From NCBI GenBank assembly GCA_019671005.1, contig CM033726.1, positions 22,381,657-22,445,656 on the forward strand: a stretch of 64,000 nt of DNA, read 5' to 3'. The stretch is from Hibiscus mutabilis (Eukaryota; Streptophyta; Magnoliopsida; Malvales; Malvaceae). A program made the position numbers and the translations under genes. The notes beneath the pieces were generated by a model that saw only the letters and a program-made list of their open reading frames with translations, did not search any database and had not been told where the DNA came from. Shown one piece after another: positions 44,709 through 56,337 of this stretch; positions within the stretch are counted from its first letter, which is position 1, and each line of letters opens with the position of its first letter.

Positions 44709-47700
44709 TGTAACCCCCTCGACCCGGCCTAGATGCCCGACCGAACCGAGAGTGCTACATTAGGTTTGCCGAAGCAAACCAGAGAAAGGTTACGAAAAGT
44801 TGATCCATTTTTTCCTTTTATCTTGTCTAAATGAAAATTATTATTCCTACATGTTCATACTCGCAGCAGGTGAGTTCTCGAATGAAGCGAGTCATAAAAG
44901 ACAACTAATTGCATCATATTCGAAATTGAGGACTAAAACGTAAATACTTTAAATTATAGATTCAATGTTGAAAGTAAGGTTACCTATACTCAATTAGTCC
45001 ATTTCCATGCTCATATGCCAAATTTCAGGTCAACCAACCATTTATACTCATTCAATTGCAACATAAACATTCAGAGACTGAAATGAGAGAAAACGGAACC
45101 TGCAAAGATTCTAAAACAACAGAAACAATTGTAGCCATACTGGTACGCATGCAGGCGTTTCGGTACACCCTTATGGATTCAAAAACTCATATTCCAGTAA
45201 CCAAGACCTGTACTAAAACACTTGATCGCGTACCGAAACGCCTAGCTAAAATGCTAAGGACTGTACCAGAACACTTGCTCGAGTACCGAAACACTAAGAC
45301 TGGAAAGGCTGTCCCGTATCGAAACACCCTCCCGCATATCGAAACGCTATGCCTAAAATGGCCTAGCCGTACCGGTACGGGGACACCTGTTTCGATACGC
45401 CTAAACATGTAATGTCATTTTTAGCTGGTTTTACACACTAATCTATATGCTTTTAGGTCCTAGCAACTTGCATACATGCATATAGACATTCAACAATACA
45501 CAACTCAACACTTGCGCCAAGCTCTAACAACAATATGAGCTTATTACTCTAGAGACATGCTCCCTAGATCACTTCACCAAACATACCAAAATGCTCAAAC
45601 AAACATTTTCTAGCACAAGCATCATACCAACATCATTTCAATACCCTATTCAATATGTTAAGCTCATCAAAGCATGCCATCCAAGCAAAACCATCTATAT
45701 GCATACCTACGTAACCGCATAATATCAACCAAAGGTAACGATGCGCAATATGCATAACAACTTCAAACAAACTCCGGAATCATAGCATTACACATGCTCA
45801 AAATTAAGGAATAACAGAATTACAAATCCCAAAATCCACAACGAACACATTGCCTTATTAACCAGAAACTAAAACCAATTTCATACTCAAATAGTCTTGT
45901 CTTTGGGTCACTTAATCCTTACCTTTGCTGCCTCCAAGCTTTAATGCTCTGCATCATTAGAGAAAAGAGAGAGTAAGCACACTTGCTTAGTAAGGATGCT
46001 CTTAAACAATAATGCATTAAAACCCTTTAAAACCAACACTTGTTTTCAAACCATGCTTACAACCTAAGCAAGTTCCAACGACTCCAATTCAAAACATGCA
46101 TATCAACCATATGCAAAACAATATATTTCACTTGCTTAAATCCCCAAAGCATTTTATACAAAACCATGCTTGAATTCCAAAGTATTAAATACAAACCCAT
46201 GCTTAAATTCCAAAGCATTAAAAATAGATTCAACATTAGAATTCTCATATATTGGCAATTATAGTGACCCCGGATAGTCGACCACTAACTAAAGATTAGC
46301 TGACCGCTAATCTTTAGTTAATCGACCGTTAACTTTACACATCGGATACACGGATCTCCCTTAATGACCGACCATCATCAAGACTACCCCATGCCGACCG
46401 CATGAATTTACAAGACCGCAAGCTTTACATCAACGAGGGGAACCAACAGCTCAACCCAAGTGGTAACAACATAGTCGGGGTAACCAACTGCTATACCTCA
46501 AGGACTCTTAAACCGCGATCGATTTTCAATCCATATTATAATGCACTTTATCCTATGGCATGCCAACTATATCTGAATGTTTTCTCACCTTGTCGCATAG
46601 CCAATATATCATTTACTAAACCATTTACTCATTGTTTTACAATGCGTTACCCAAATTCCCCACATATGCAAATCACATTGCCATAGCAATACCACATTCC
46701 CAACCTAAATAAAACCAATGCTCACTAGCATTAAATGTACTTTTAAGCCACTGCATATGTACTTTAAAATCATGCATTTTTAGTAAGTAAAACAAACCAT
46801 GTCTACGACTAAAACAGGAATCACACATGCTCATATTCGAACCAATATTAAAGAGGAAATGAGGCAAACTTACTTCCTAGCTTAGGTAAGTGTTTCAAAC
46901 TTAACCTAAACTTCCAAAACCACTTCCAAACCCTTGAAAGACTTTTAAGACCATTTCCACTCGCCGATTTCACTTCGCTTTGCTTGCTACCGCGAAACAA
47001 GCTCCCGGCAAGCCACAAACCACCTCAAGATGCTACGCCTTGATTATCCCATGTTTCAGCCACATAAAACCAGAGGAAACATGCATTAAAATGCATCCAA
47101 CTCTCTGTTTCAAACCAAAAACCCGTACCTCTCGAGATGCCCACTCAAATCTCATTCTAAACTAATCGAAATCAACCTCAAACACTACTCAAACTTAACA
47201 CAGCCATAAAATAACGATTCAATACCTCAAACCTCATCAAAAAACATCTAGAAAACCCTGTATCGATACGGTCTTACGCATATCAAATACACTATACCTG
47301 AAATCATTGACCTGTATTGATACAGTCTTACGTGTATCAATATGCCCTGGCCTGTAAAGTTTAAATTTGTTGGTTTAACATACATTTATGGATTCCAAAA
47401 TGCTTAAACATGCTTCTACCATTCATACAACATTACCAAGGATCAAACCTAACATTAGTAACACAAAACCATCATCAACATATGGCAAACATGCTTTAAA
47501 AGTAAATATAGGCATGCTTCCTAAAACCACATTGCTAAAAGTACCAAAACATATACCATATGCAAAATCCAGCAAACCAAGCTTATTTCAAGTCCAAAAC
47601 AACAATATAAACTTGCTCAAATAGAGAATTAAACACTCAAACTCTCTTAAAAACATTTAAGCCACATTGCCTTTATTACTACTTTAATACTCAACATACT

Positions 47701-49964
47701 TTGCAAAAACAAGTCTTGGAACTCCTTTTCTTGCTTGCTAGGTCCCCTTGTACTCGATTAATCTGCATTGATGATAAAAGATAGCGTAAGCAATCATTGC
47801 TTAGTGAAGAGTGCTCAAAACAAAAAAAAACATCATTCAATGCAATTTAAACCATTTCAAAACCTCATGCCATTCTTTCAAAACATGCACTTAATCTTTC
47901 CAAAATCAGCATATTAAACCATATGCACATGTATCATGGATTCCACAACATAATCTCATATGCAATTCCCTCTACTTAAGCATTCCTATGTATAACATAC
48001 CATATGCAAAGCTTAAGGAGTAAAAACATTTATAAATCGCATTATACAAACCAATCCATCAACATGATACATTTAAAACATTATATTGGCTTTCAAGTGA
48101 TCCATTACCATATACACTACCTCTGCACTACTCAATGAATCAACCTCTACAGCCAATGGCTGGAGTAAAAACCATCTAAGTGTTACCTCAACAACATTGG
48201 GGTTCACATGATCGGAGTAAGTACCTCTCGTACTACCTCTACAACCACAGGCGACTTATTATAGTGAACTTTAAATCTTATGGCTGGCCAATTATATCCG
48301 ATAATATTTCCATAACATTTTCAATCCATCACTTGCCAATATAATCCACTTTTATAAGCATACCTCACTATTTTCATATGCATCATTCAAATCATTTCAT
48401 CATGCATTAAACCATGCATAAGCCATGTTCATAAACATTCTTTAAAACCATGTGTTACTTTCCAAATGCATCTAACATCTTTTCATATCAATTTCCAGCA
48501 TTAAACCATGCTCATTTCATGCATAAAATAGGAGGTAAACAATCATTTAACAAGTTCATTTCATAAATCATTTGCCAACCGAAATCGGGAGAGAAAACAA
48601 TGCATACTTACTTCCGAGCTTAGTAAGTGTTTCAAGCTCTACCTAAACTCCCAAAACACTATTTCAAACCCTTAAAACGCTTTAAACCACGTTTTCACTC
48701 ACCGACAAAGCAATACAGTTCTTGTCGATGCCAAATCAAGCTTCTGATAACTTCTCAACACCAATGTTCACTTCCGGATTAATTTCCCCTGTTTCAAACA
48801 CATCACAACGGAGGATCCAATGCATTATAATGCATTCAAGCTCACAGAAATCAACCAATAACATTTATCCAACTATGATCCTCCACAACACTACATTCTA
48901 TCAACCGAAAACATCATCGATTCATTAGAAACCTCAACCCAGCCAACAAATATGAATCTTAACCTTCAAATAACATCAAACCACATCTAATAACAATCTC
49001 AAAACAACCTTATACCTTCAGCAAACAATAATCAATTACAACACCTCAAATCTCATAACTATAAATCTAACAAATTAGAGATTCTCTTGATTTCAGGATT
49101 CTATCATTAAAACTCACTTCACTAACATATTAAACATCAAATTCAAGTTGTAAATCAATCCTTAACTCAACAAAAACAGATCAACTACGAATTTCCTCCA
49201 TTTCTATCATAAATCACCAATTAAAGCATAAATTTGAGTTTAATTAATTAAAACCCAAAGAAAATCATATAAAATGGATCAATAACTTAGGGATTTCAAT
49301 AAACAACCTTTCATTAGAGGAAAAGAACGAATCCTTACCTCCAATGGTGATTTCTCCCTAAATTGCTTGATAAAACATGAAAATCAAGATAGAAATAATA
49401 AGTATTTGATGTAAAAGCTTTAGGAAATCAATTAGAAATAAAAAACTCTCTAAATTATTGATTTTTACCTGAAGAAATTGAAGTTGGAAATGTGTTTGGC
49501 TGGAGAGAATTTGGGAGAAAGAAGTTACAAAGTTTGTTACGTGAATTTTATTTAAAAGCCTAATAAATATTAATTAATTCTCTCCACTATTTATAGCTCT
49601 TACAAACCCATTTAAAATAGTTAATTAAAGGGAGAAATCTGATGAAAACCTTTAGGATAATTAACTCCTTAAAGATTCAAAGTTTTGATCCATTTACAAA
49701 ACAGTCACTAAAAACAGTTTTGCAAACTTTGCATTCTGGTCAATAAATCAAAATGTCATATTTACGAATTTCATTTTCCAAAATTGTTTTCACCAAAATC
49801 ATTTATATATTTAATAATGATTTTAAACTATTTTCCATATTTTTATCTCCCATAAATATATTTAATTCAATTTAAATCTTGAATCTGACTCGAATCTCTA
49901 ATCTCGGTCCACCGGACTGACTAAACCACCCCAAAGCTCCTAGGCCCAAAACTGGGGCGTTACA
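44709..49964 (-). mobile_element. LTR H, A-family, 5.26 kb, no internal domain
   Basis: On the plus strand it runs from TGTAACCCCCTCGACCC to ACTGGGGCGTTACA; on the minus strand this is TGTAACGCCCC to GGGGGTTACA. No primer site, coding sequence or polypurine tract is seen, so it behaves as a solo LTR. An internal segment of about 1.8 kb is present twice (about 45100-46985 and 47000-48730), which accounts for its great length. Palindromes of GTACCGAAACG or TATCGATACG type cluster at 45130-45412 and 47259-47350. No 5-bp target duplication is visible (GCAAG left, GGTGT right), so one flank may have been altered. Several 60-120 codon frames inside are incidental. Confidence 0.85.
45130..48730 (-). 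repeat. Two-copy 1.8-kb internal duplication in LTR H
   Basis: Matching landmarks: CACATTGCCTTTATTA at about 45847 and 47662; the TAAG/CTTAGT hairpin at 45969 and 47787; ACTTACTTCC-AGCTTAG at 46868 and 48607; palindrome clusters at 45365 and 47260. Offsets are 1740-1900 bp. The copies are well diverged, so the duplication is old. LTR I and the A LTR pieces appear to have one copy. Confidence 0.75.
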
Positions 49965-50330
49965 GGTGTCGTGGATATTGAAGCAAATTTAATATTCGAA
50001 CCATGCATATTAGGAATTAATTATTAAATTAAATCAAATTTTGTATTTTTCTTAATAATGATGATACGAACCCTTAGGTACCAATTTTGGGCGTAGTGGA
50101 GGTGTTAACCCTTCCTCGTACGTAACTGACTCCCAAATTTAGAATCTCTAGTCTTGCTTTTGGTGTCCAATCTACCTTATCCAAGTGACCTGTGGCGACT
50201 CCATGTTTTTTAAAATACGAGTTTTCAAAGAATTCCCCTTTTTAAATAATTTTTCAATAAAAGCGTGAAACTCCCTCCCTAATATGATTTTATAATTTTT
50301 GTAGCGACATTCGGAAAAATAGTGGCTACA
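49965..50330 (+). mobile_element. Element K 3' LTR, inner end
   Basis: Matches 39865-40225 with many substitutions and ends GTGGCTACA. It is followed directly by J gag, so the K insertion boundary is at 50330. It contains TGGCGACTCC at 50193-50202, the first ten bases of a tRNA-Arg primer-site sequence, but inside the LTR. Confidence 0.75.
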
Positions 50331-51099
50331 TTTGGGAGGTGTAGAATTTATAGGATTGAATCCTGAGGCGGCTGAGGAGTGGTTGAAGAGTACTATTCGT
50401 ATTCTAGGTCAGATAGAGTGTAACGATTTGCGTAAACTGGGTTATATCGTATCTTTGTTGCACGGTGATGCTTACCATTGGTGGATAACCATGATTGCTA
50501 GAGTTCTAGATGCTAATGTGAATTGGGAATTCTTTTGGAGAGCTTTCAAGGGGAAGTATCTCGGTCTGCAGTATCAAGATGCCAAAAAGCAAGAGTTTAT
50601 GTCGTTAGTGCAAGATGGCATGTCAATGTCTGAGTATGAGATGAAGTTTATCCGCCTAAGCCAGTATGCTCATTAGCTAGTTTCGAATGATCATCCGAGG
50701 TGTGATAGGTTTCTATACGGTCTTATTAAGGACACCAAGACATGTTTGTTGGCAAAGGATTACACGAATTTTGATGTATTGGTCAATAAGGCCAAGGATA
50801 TTGAGCAATCCTTGGGTGATTCAGTACAAGATGTGAATGTAGATACGGAGAAGAGAACTACTGAGTCTATCTATGTTAGGAGAGAGAACAAGAGGTCGCA
50901 TGATAAGCAATATAAGCCGAATCATAAGTTTGGTAGCCGTAATCAAGGAGTACGTGTTACTACCGATTATGAACGCTGTGGAAGGCGCCATTCGGGTATT
51001 TGTTGGGGACTAACTCCTGGAGCTTGTTGGGAGTGTGGATCACCAGATCATCTGAAGTGTGATTGTTCGCGTGTTACAAGAGAAACACCAGCATAGGCT
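50331..51099 (+). pseudogene. Element J gag (broken), Tekay type
   Basis: The gag domain reads GVEFIGLNPEAAEEWLKS, LHGDAYHWWITMIA, WEFFWRAFKGKYLGLQYQD, then a TAG at 50674-50676, then in the same frame LYGLIKDTKTCLLAKDYTNFDVLV. An intact CX2CX4HX4C zinc knuckle (CWECGSPDHLKCDC) lies at 51025-51066, with a TAG at 51094-51096. The N-terminus is cut by K. This gag is closest in layout to those of A and C. Confidence 0.92.
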
Positions 51100-51316
51100 A
51101 CTGTTGTACCTGCTAGAGGCCGAGGTTGTGGCAGGGTAATTTTCAGAGGCGTGATAAGGGTCAGAGGACTGTGGCTCATACAGTTGTTGTGCGACCAGAG
51201 AATGGTGGACCAGCTCGAGTTTATGCTCATTGTGATGGTCGTAATGACACCGGTGTGATCGCAAGTACTTTTACCTTGCAATCTTTGTCATTATTTTATT
51301 TAGTTGATTCGGGTTC
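51100..51316 (+). pseudogene. Element J protease start, cut at the active site
   Basis: After a frameshift near 51110, the frame NFQRRDKGQRTVAHTVVV, GGPARVYAHCDGRNDTGVI, ASTFTLQSLSLFYLVDSGS leads into the aspartic protease. The sequence stops at the D-S-G-S catalytic motif (51305-51316) because LTR I begins at the next base. Confidence 0.9.
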
Positions 51317-53778
51317 TGTAATGCCCCGATTTTGGGCCTAGGTGATTTCAAGGTCGATTAGATGGTTCGATGGACCGGATTAGAGGATTCGAGTCAGTTT
51401 TTGGATTAATTTGAAATAAATATTTTTGAGTGGGGAAGAAAAATAGAAAAGTATCCTAAAATCATTATTTAATATGTAAATGCTTTTGGTGAAATCAATT
51501 TTGGAAAAATGGAATTTCAAAATTTGACATTTTGGTTAGTGACCAGAATGTAAAGAATGAAAAACTTTTTTTAGTGACTGTTTTGTAAAAAGGTCAAAAC
51601 ATAGAATCTTTAAGGAGCTATTTGGCCAAAGTCTAATATCAGACTTTTCTCCTTAATTGGCTATTTTAAAAAGGTTTTAAAGGGGTATAAATATGCTTGG
51701 AGAATTAATTTTATAATTAATTTCTAAAAATAAACTTTACGAAACTAACTTTCTTTAAAATATTATCTCTCAAATTCTCTCCAGCCAAACAATCTTTTCT
51801 TCTTCAAAATCCTCATGTAACTTCTTGATATCTTCATTCTTTTGATTTCGAATGAGTTTCCTATGATTTTCTATCAAAATCTTATTGTTTTAATCTTGTT
51901 TTCTCATGTACTAAGGGGAAAAGTCAACATTAGAGGTGAGCTTCATTATACTCCTCTAATGAATGGTTCTTTACTGAAATTCCTAAGTTGCTGATCCTTT
52001 ATAAATATATTCTAATGAGTTTTAATGATTTGATTTTGGAGAATTGGTTAAATCAAAGTTTAATTGATGAGATTGATTTTCTTATTGGATCTATTTTGCT
52101 ATGTTCTTGGTTGGATCAAGACATGTTTTTTTATGTTTTATAATGTTAATAAGTTGATTTTAACATTAGAATCTCGAAACTAGGTGAATCTCTAATTTTC
52201 TAGGTTGTTAGTTATGAGTTTTTAAGGAGTTGTGGATGTTTAATGAATGCTGGAGGTATAAGGATGATGTAAATGTGTTTTTGGATGTTTATTGATGATT
52301 AGTTATGAGTTTTTAAGGAGTTGTGGATGTTTAATGAATGCTGGAGGTATAAGGATGATGTAAATGTGTTTTTGGATGTTTATTGATGATAATTTTTGGA
52401 TTAAACCATTAGGTTTTGGCTGGGTTAAGGTTGGAAGGTGTTTGATGTTGTTTTCGGTTGTTGTGGAGGGAAATTGGTTAGGATTTGATGGGGATTTGTG
52501 TGAAATGATATTGCTGGGATGTTGAATACATTATGAGGCATTGAATCCTCTGTTTTGTGTGGTTAAAGCAGGGAGGTTGATCCTCAAGCTTGAGGTGAGG
52601 TTTTGGAAGCCTTGGAGGTTTGGATTCACATCGGCGATCAAAGTTTTGCGTAGTCGATGAGTGAGAACGTGGAATTTAGCTTTGAATTGGTTTAAAGGTT
52701 GTTTTTGGAGATTAAATTAAGCTTGAAATGCTAGTTTAAACTTGAAAGTAAGTATGAAGAGTTTTCTCTCCTGTTTTCGGTTGGCGAAATTGGTTTTATG
52801 CACTTGTTATTGAATTACATGGTGTATACTGTCTATGCATGTTTTGAGTATGGTTTAAATTGATTTTGAAAGTGATATGATGATGAATTTATTTGGAAAA
52901 TGATTCATGTAAGTATGTTAAATACTTGTTAATGCATGGTTTAATGCATTGTAAAAATGGTTTGATTGATGCATATAAAAGCAGTGATGTACATGGTTAA
53001 TAATGAATTATATTGGCAAGTGAAGTGGTTAAAAATGCTATCAGATATAGTTGGTCGGCCATAGGATTGATAGTGCACTATAAAAAGTCTCCTTGGATGT
53101 TGAGGGGTTTATGTGTATTGAAAACTCCATCCAAGTACCTAACAGTTGAGGGGTTATATGGTACCGAAAACTCTCGTTAATGGATTATGCATCTAACTGA
53201 TGATTGGGTTATGATTGTACTCGTTGTGTTTGTACCTTGAATTCTAGTTGAAGTTGCATGAAGTGTTGAGATGACACTTGATGATCACTTGTAAGCCAAT
53301 ATAATTGGTGATACATGTGATGGATTATGTTGTATAATATTGGTTTATACATGTTTTACTCTTTAAGCCTTGCATTTGGTAGTTATGCATGGAAAAGCTT
53401 AAATTGAGTGCAGCAAATTGGATTTAGTTGTTAATCCATGATACATGTAGCTTATGGTTCAATAGAAATGTTTTAGAAATGTTAAGTGGATGTTTTATAA
53501 AATCATGATGATGTTAATGATGTTTTGAAAGATGTTTTAAAAGTGGTTTCCAAAGTGGATTGTTAAACGGATTTAAATGCATTGATGGTGGTTTGTTTTA
53601 GAGCACTCCTCACTAATCCTAGTGTGCTTATGCTCTCTTTTTCTATCAATACAGAGAATTAAATGATTAGATGTAGTTAGTAAGCAAGAAGGAATCCAAG
53701 AACTTGATCTTCGAAAGTATGGTTTCGATTTAGACTTGTATTAATAAAGGCAATGTGGTTAATTGTGATTGGGAGACT
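51317..53778 (+). mobile_element. LTR I, A-family, interrupted by G2
   Basis: Starts TGTAATGCCCCGATTTTGGGCC and matches LTR H and the A LTR inverted. It includes TGAGTGAGAAC/GGCGA-type landmarks near 52650 and the conserved CACTAATCCTAGTGTGCTTATGC element at 53606-53637. G2 begins at 53779. The remainder (end, and any interior) is not seen, probably lost at the 59319 scar. Whether it was a solo LTR or the 5' LTR of a whole element cannot be decided. Confidence 0.87.
52208..52390 (+). repeat. Perfect 91-bp tandem duplication in LTR I
   Basis: The block from TTAGTTATGAGTTTTTAAGG to GTTTATTGATGAT occurs twice with a 91-bp period and no difference that I can see. This points to a recent duplication compared with the heavily mutated surroundings. 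Confidence 0.93.
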
Positions 53779-55493
53779 TGTTGCTGCGTATTTTGATTGC
53801 TACGCAAATGTGCAAGCGAACACGTCGCAAGTAATAAAGTGATGAATATAGAGTATCATCTCTACAGGGATTGGTTTGGGCCACTTTGCTTAAGTTACTG
53901 AAAATGTTTAAAGAGTTAAATAATAGTGATGAATTAAAATAAAATAAACTAAGACTAAGAGAATTAAAATAAAGGAAAGATGAAACTGAATTGAGAGAGT
54001 AGGATGGCTTATTAGGTTTGAGAGTATGCTGGATGAGTTGCTTTGGCAAGTTGAATGCCGGAGGCAAGTAGATTTTCGTGGCAAGCAATTGCCCAGGCAA
54101 GTAGTTTGCTGGAAGTAGGACTCTCCCTAACCAGTGAAATGCAATAGAAAGTGGTTGAGTTGGAGTAGGATTCTTCTCGGCAAGTGGTTGCGCTAGCAAG
54201 TTAATTGTTGCGGAAAGTACAATGTTGTGGCAAGTCAATTGTGTCTCCAATGCTCGGCAGAGTGTTCTTCAATGCCATCACATTATTTCTAACATGAAGG
54301 GCAGACGCTTGTGCAAACCTTGGTGATACGTTTGTCACACGTTACTTTACCAAGAGTGAACATCGTCTTTCCTCGAACTCTTGTTAGCTGCTTGAAATTC
54401 ACTCATTCTCCAAGCTTCCTTCACTTTTTCACTTTTCGAAAACTTTGTTCAAGAGGGAATTGATTCCCTTCATCTCTCGCAATATTAGGAAATCCGGATT
54501 CAAGTTAATTCGTTGATCTCTATCAACTATCGTAATGTTTGGAAATCAACTTGGTTGAGGGACCTCCAATGGCTGTCACTTCATTAGAGTAAAACCTTCT
54601 TACGAATCTCCATTGATCTCGCTCTCCCTTTTCTATCACTGATTAGGGATTTGGGTTTCAATGAATGATTCTCCCCTCAAGTGTTTATCTCTAAACTACT
54701 CGATTTGCAAGAATAAGAATTGATTAAACATTGTGCATTAATCTTAAAGCAAAATAAAATCCTCCATACAAAACTCTCAAAACCTAATAACCCAAACCAT
54801 CTAAGTTTAGTTCATGGCTGGGTAAATAGGAAAAAACATAAGAAATAACCCAAACATGGTGGGATTACAAAATAGAAAATAAATGGAGAAGAAAACTCAT
54901 TTGTGTGTAAATCCCTTTGGCTCGATCTTTCTCCAAATTCGACTCCCCTTGTGTTGTTGATGTGATCTCCTTAAATAGATGAAGAGGAAGAGTTTGAATG
55001 TGTGTGCAATCCATGTAGAATTTATTTCTAACCAACTCTGCGTTTGAATTTAAATATAGAGAATTATCATATGTGATAAGGATAAAAATAAGAGATAACT
55101 CTTGTGAAAAGAAAGGTAAATTCTATTTGATTATAAAATAGAATAATTATCCCATTTTATCTCTCTTCATTTTTTGTCTTTATCTGCAGTAAATTCCCAT
55201 TTAAATCAGTCTTTATCCATTGCATTTTTTGAGTTAATTCCTAGAAATAATGTTATTTATCTCGACTTGCCAGGGCAGGACTCGACAATTGTCTCGGTAA
55301 TTCATTCCTTCACAAAATAAAGCAAAACAGCAACGATTTCTCCACAAAATAGCAAAACACAAGACCAATCTCTCCAAATGGAAAAATTATGAAATGATGC
55401 ATGAATAAATAAATATGCAACTAAATGAGCCTAAATCTAAACAATAATTTAAGTAAAAAGGGTAGAAAATATAGTACTTTTATACACTTATCA
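53779..55493 (-). mobile_element. Element G2 3' LTR, Athila-like (1.7 kb)
   Basis: On the minus strand it runs from TGATAAGTGTATAAAAGTAC at 55493 to GCAGCAACA at 53779. It shares with G the GCACTT/GCGTAGCA end, the CCCAGCCATGAACTAAACTT block (inverted at 54795-54825) and TTGCC/GGCAA repeats (54035-54240). The apparent 163-codon frame at 53759-54250 extends outside the LTR and is not taken as a gene. Immediate left flank AGACT; the right flank is lost. Confidence 0.9.
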
Positions 55494-55510
55494 CGCCCCC
55501 AAACTCAAAC
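55494..55510 (-). other. Polypurine tract of element G2
   Basis: On the minus strand GTTTGAGTTTGGGGGCG precedes the 3' LTR, matching element G. Confidence 0.88.
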
Positions 55511-55773
55511 TATTGCTTGTCCTCAAGCAATGCAAAACCAACAAGCACCTGCCAAGGTATTTACCAAACATGAACAAGTTGCATACCTGACTTCAATCCT
55601 CAGAATCGTGGCAACTAGATTTAATTACCTTTGTGACTTTAGGCAAAACACAGAAAAATTACTCAAAATTCGGTATGATGCAAGTGAAGTGTGTGTGTAG
55701 TTATGTACAAGTTAATCATAGGAGTTCCCAGCAAAACCTTAGTTTTATTAACTTGCAGAGGCAAGCGATCTAA

Positions 55774-55934
55774 CTATAGCCAGTTTCGGGCACCTCTAGC
55801 AATTTTTTTTACTAAACCCAGGTAGGCACCTCTAGCATTTTCAAGATCCCTAAGACTATAGTCAGTTTTGGGCACCTCTAGCAAAGGTTAATTCATCATT
55901 CATTTTTTGGCTAGAGCCAGTTGGGCACCTCTAG
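55774..55934 (-). repeat. Hairpin repeat array, element G2
   Basis: Inverted copies of the G unit: 55774-55799 and 55856-55881 (CTATAG-CAGTTT-GGGCACCTCTAG), 55911-55934 (CTAGAGCCAGTTGGGCACCTCTAG) and a shorter one ending 55834. The GGGCACCTCTAG side is kept in every copy and the other arm varies. The position between the accessory frame and the polypurine tract is the same as in G. Confidence 0.87.
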
Positions 55935-56337
55935 CGTTGTTCTAATATTTCTTGCCTAAGGTTCACTAGGTTCTCCTAGATTAGCAAGTCACAATAGTGT
56001 TTATTAAAACAACATCATAACAAAATCCTAAGCAAATTTTTATGAAAAGACTAAAGTCAAAAGTTCTTTTATCCTAATGTCGTGGCAATTAAATCATCAT
56101 CAGATATCACAGTAGGTTATTAGCAAGTTTAGTCAGGCAAATTGTCATGGCACGTGATGCAAACTATCATGAGAAACGCATGCTAACATAAAAACATAAG
56201 ATGAAAAACAAGTTAATGCAAATGCAACTAATCATGAAACAAACAAAGACAATCCCCACAAACTCGAGGAAAGCATTTTACTTAATGCATGCAAAATTAA
56301 ACAAATAATAAAAAAAGAAAAATGAAATGCAAATGAG
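55935..56337. other. Non-coding 3' region of element G2
   Basis: Counterpart of 36317-36684 in G. Purine-rich near 56290-56330. No gene, RNA gene or further repeat. Confidence 0.55.

Noticed and set aside
45056..45412. 118-codon frame and its antisense partner
   Set aside because: Produced by the palindrome cluster in LTR H; no protein family features.
53759..54250. 163-codon minus-strand frame with Ser/Leu-rich middle
   Set aside because: Crosses the boundary between LTR I and the G2 LTR at 53779; composition comes from the CAAGT/TTGCC repeats.
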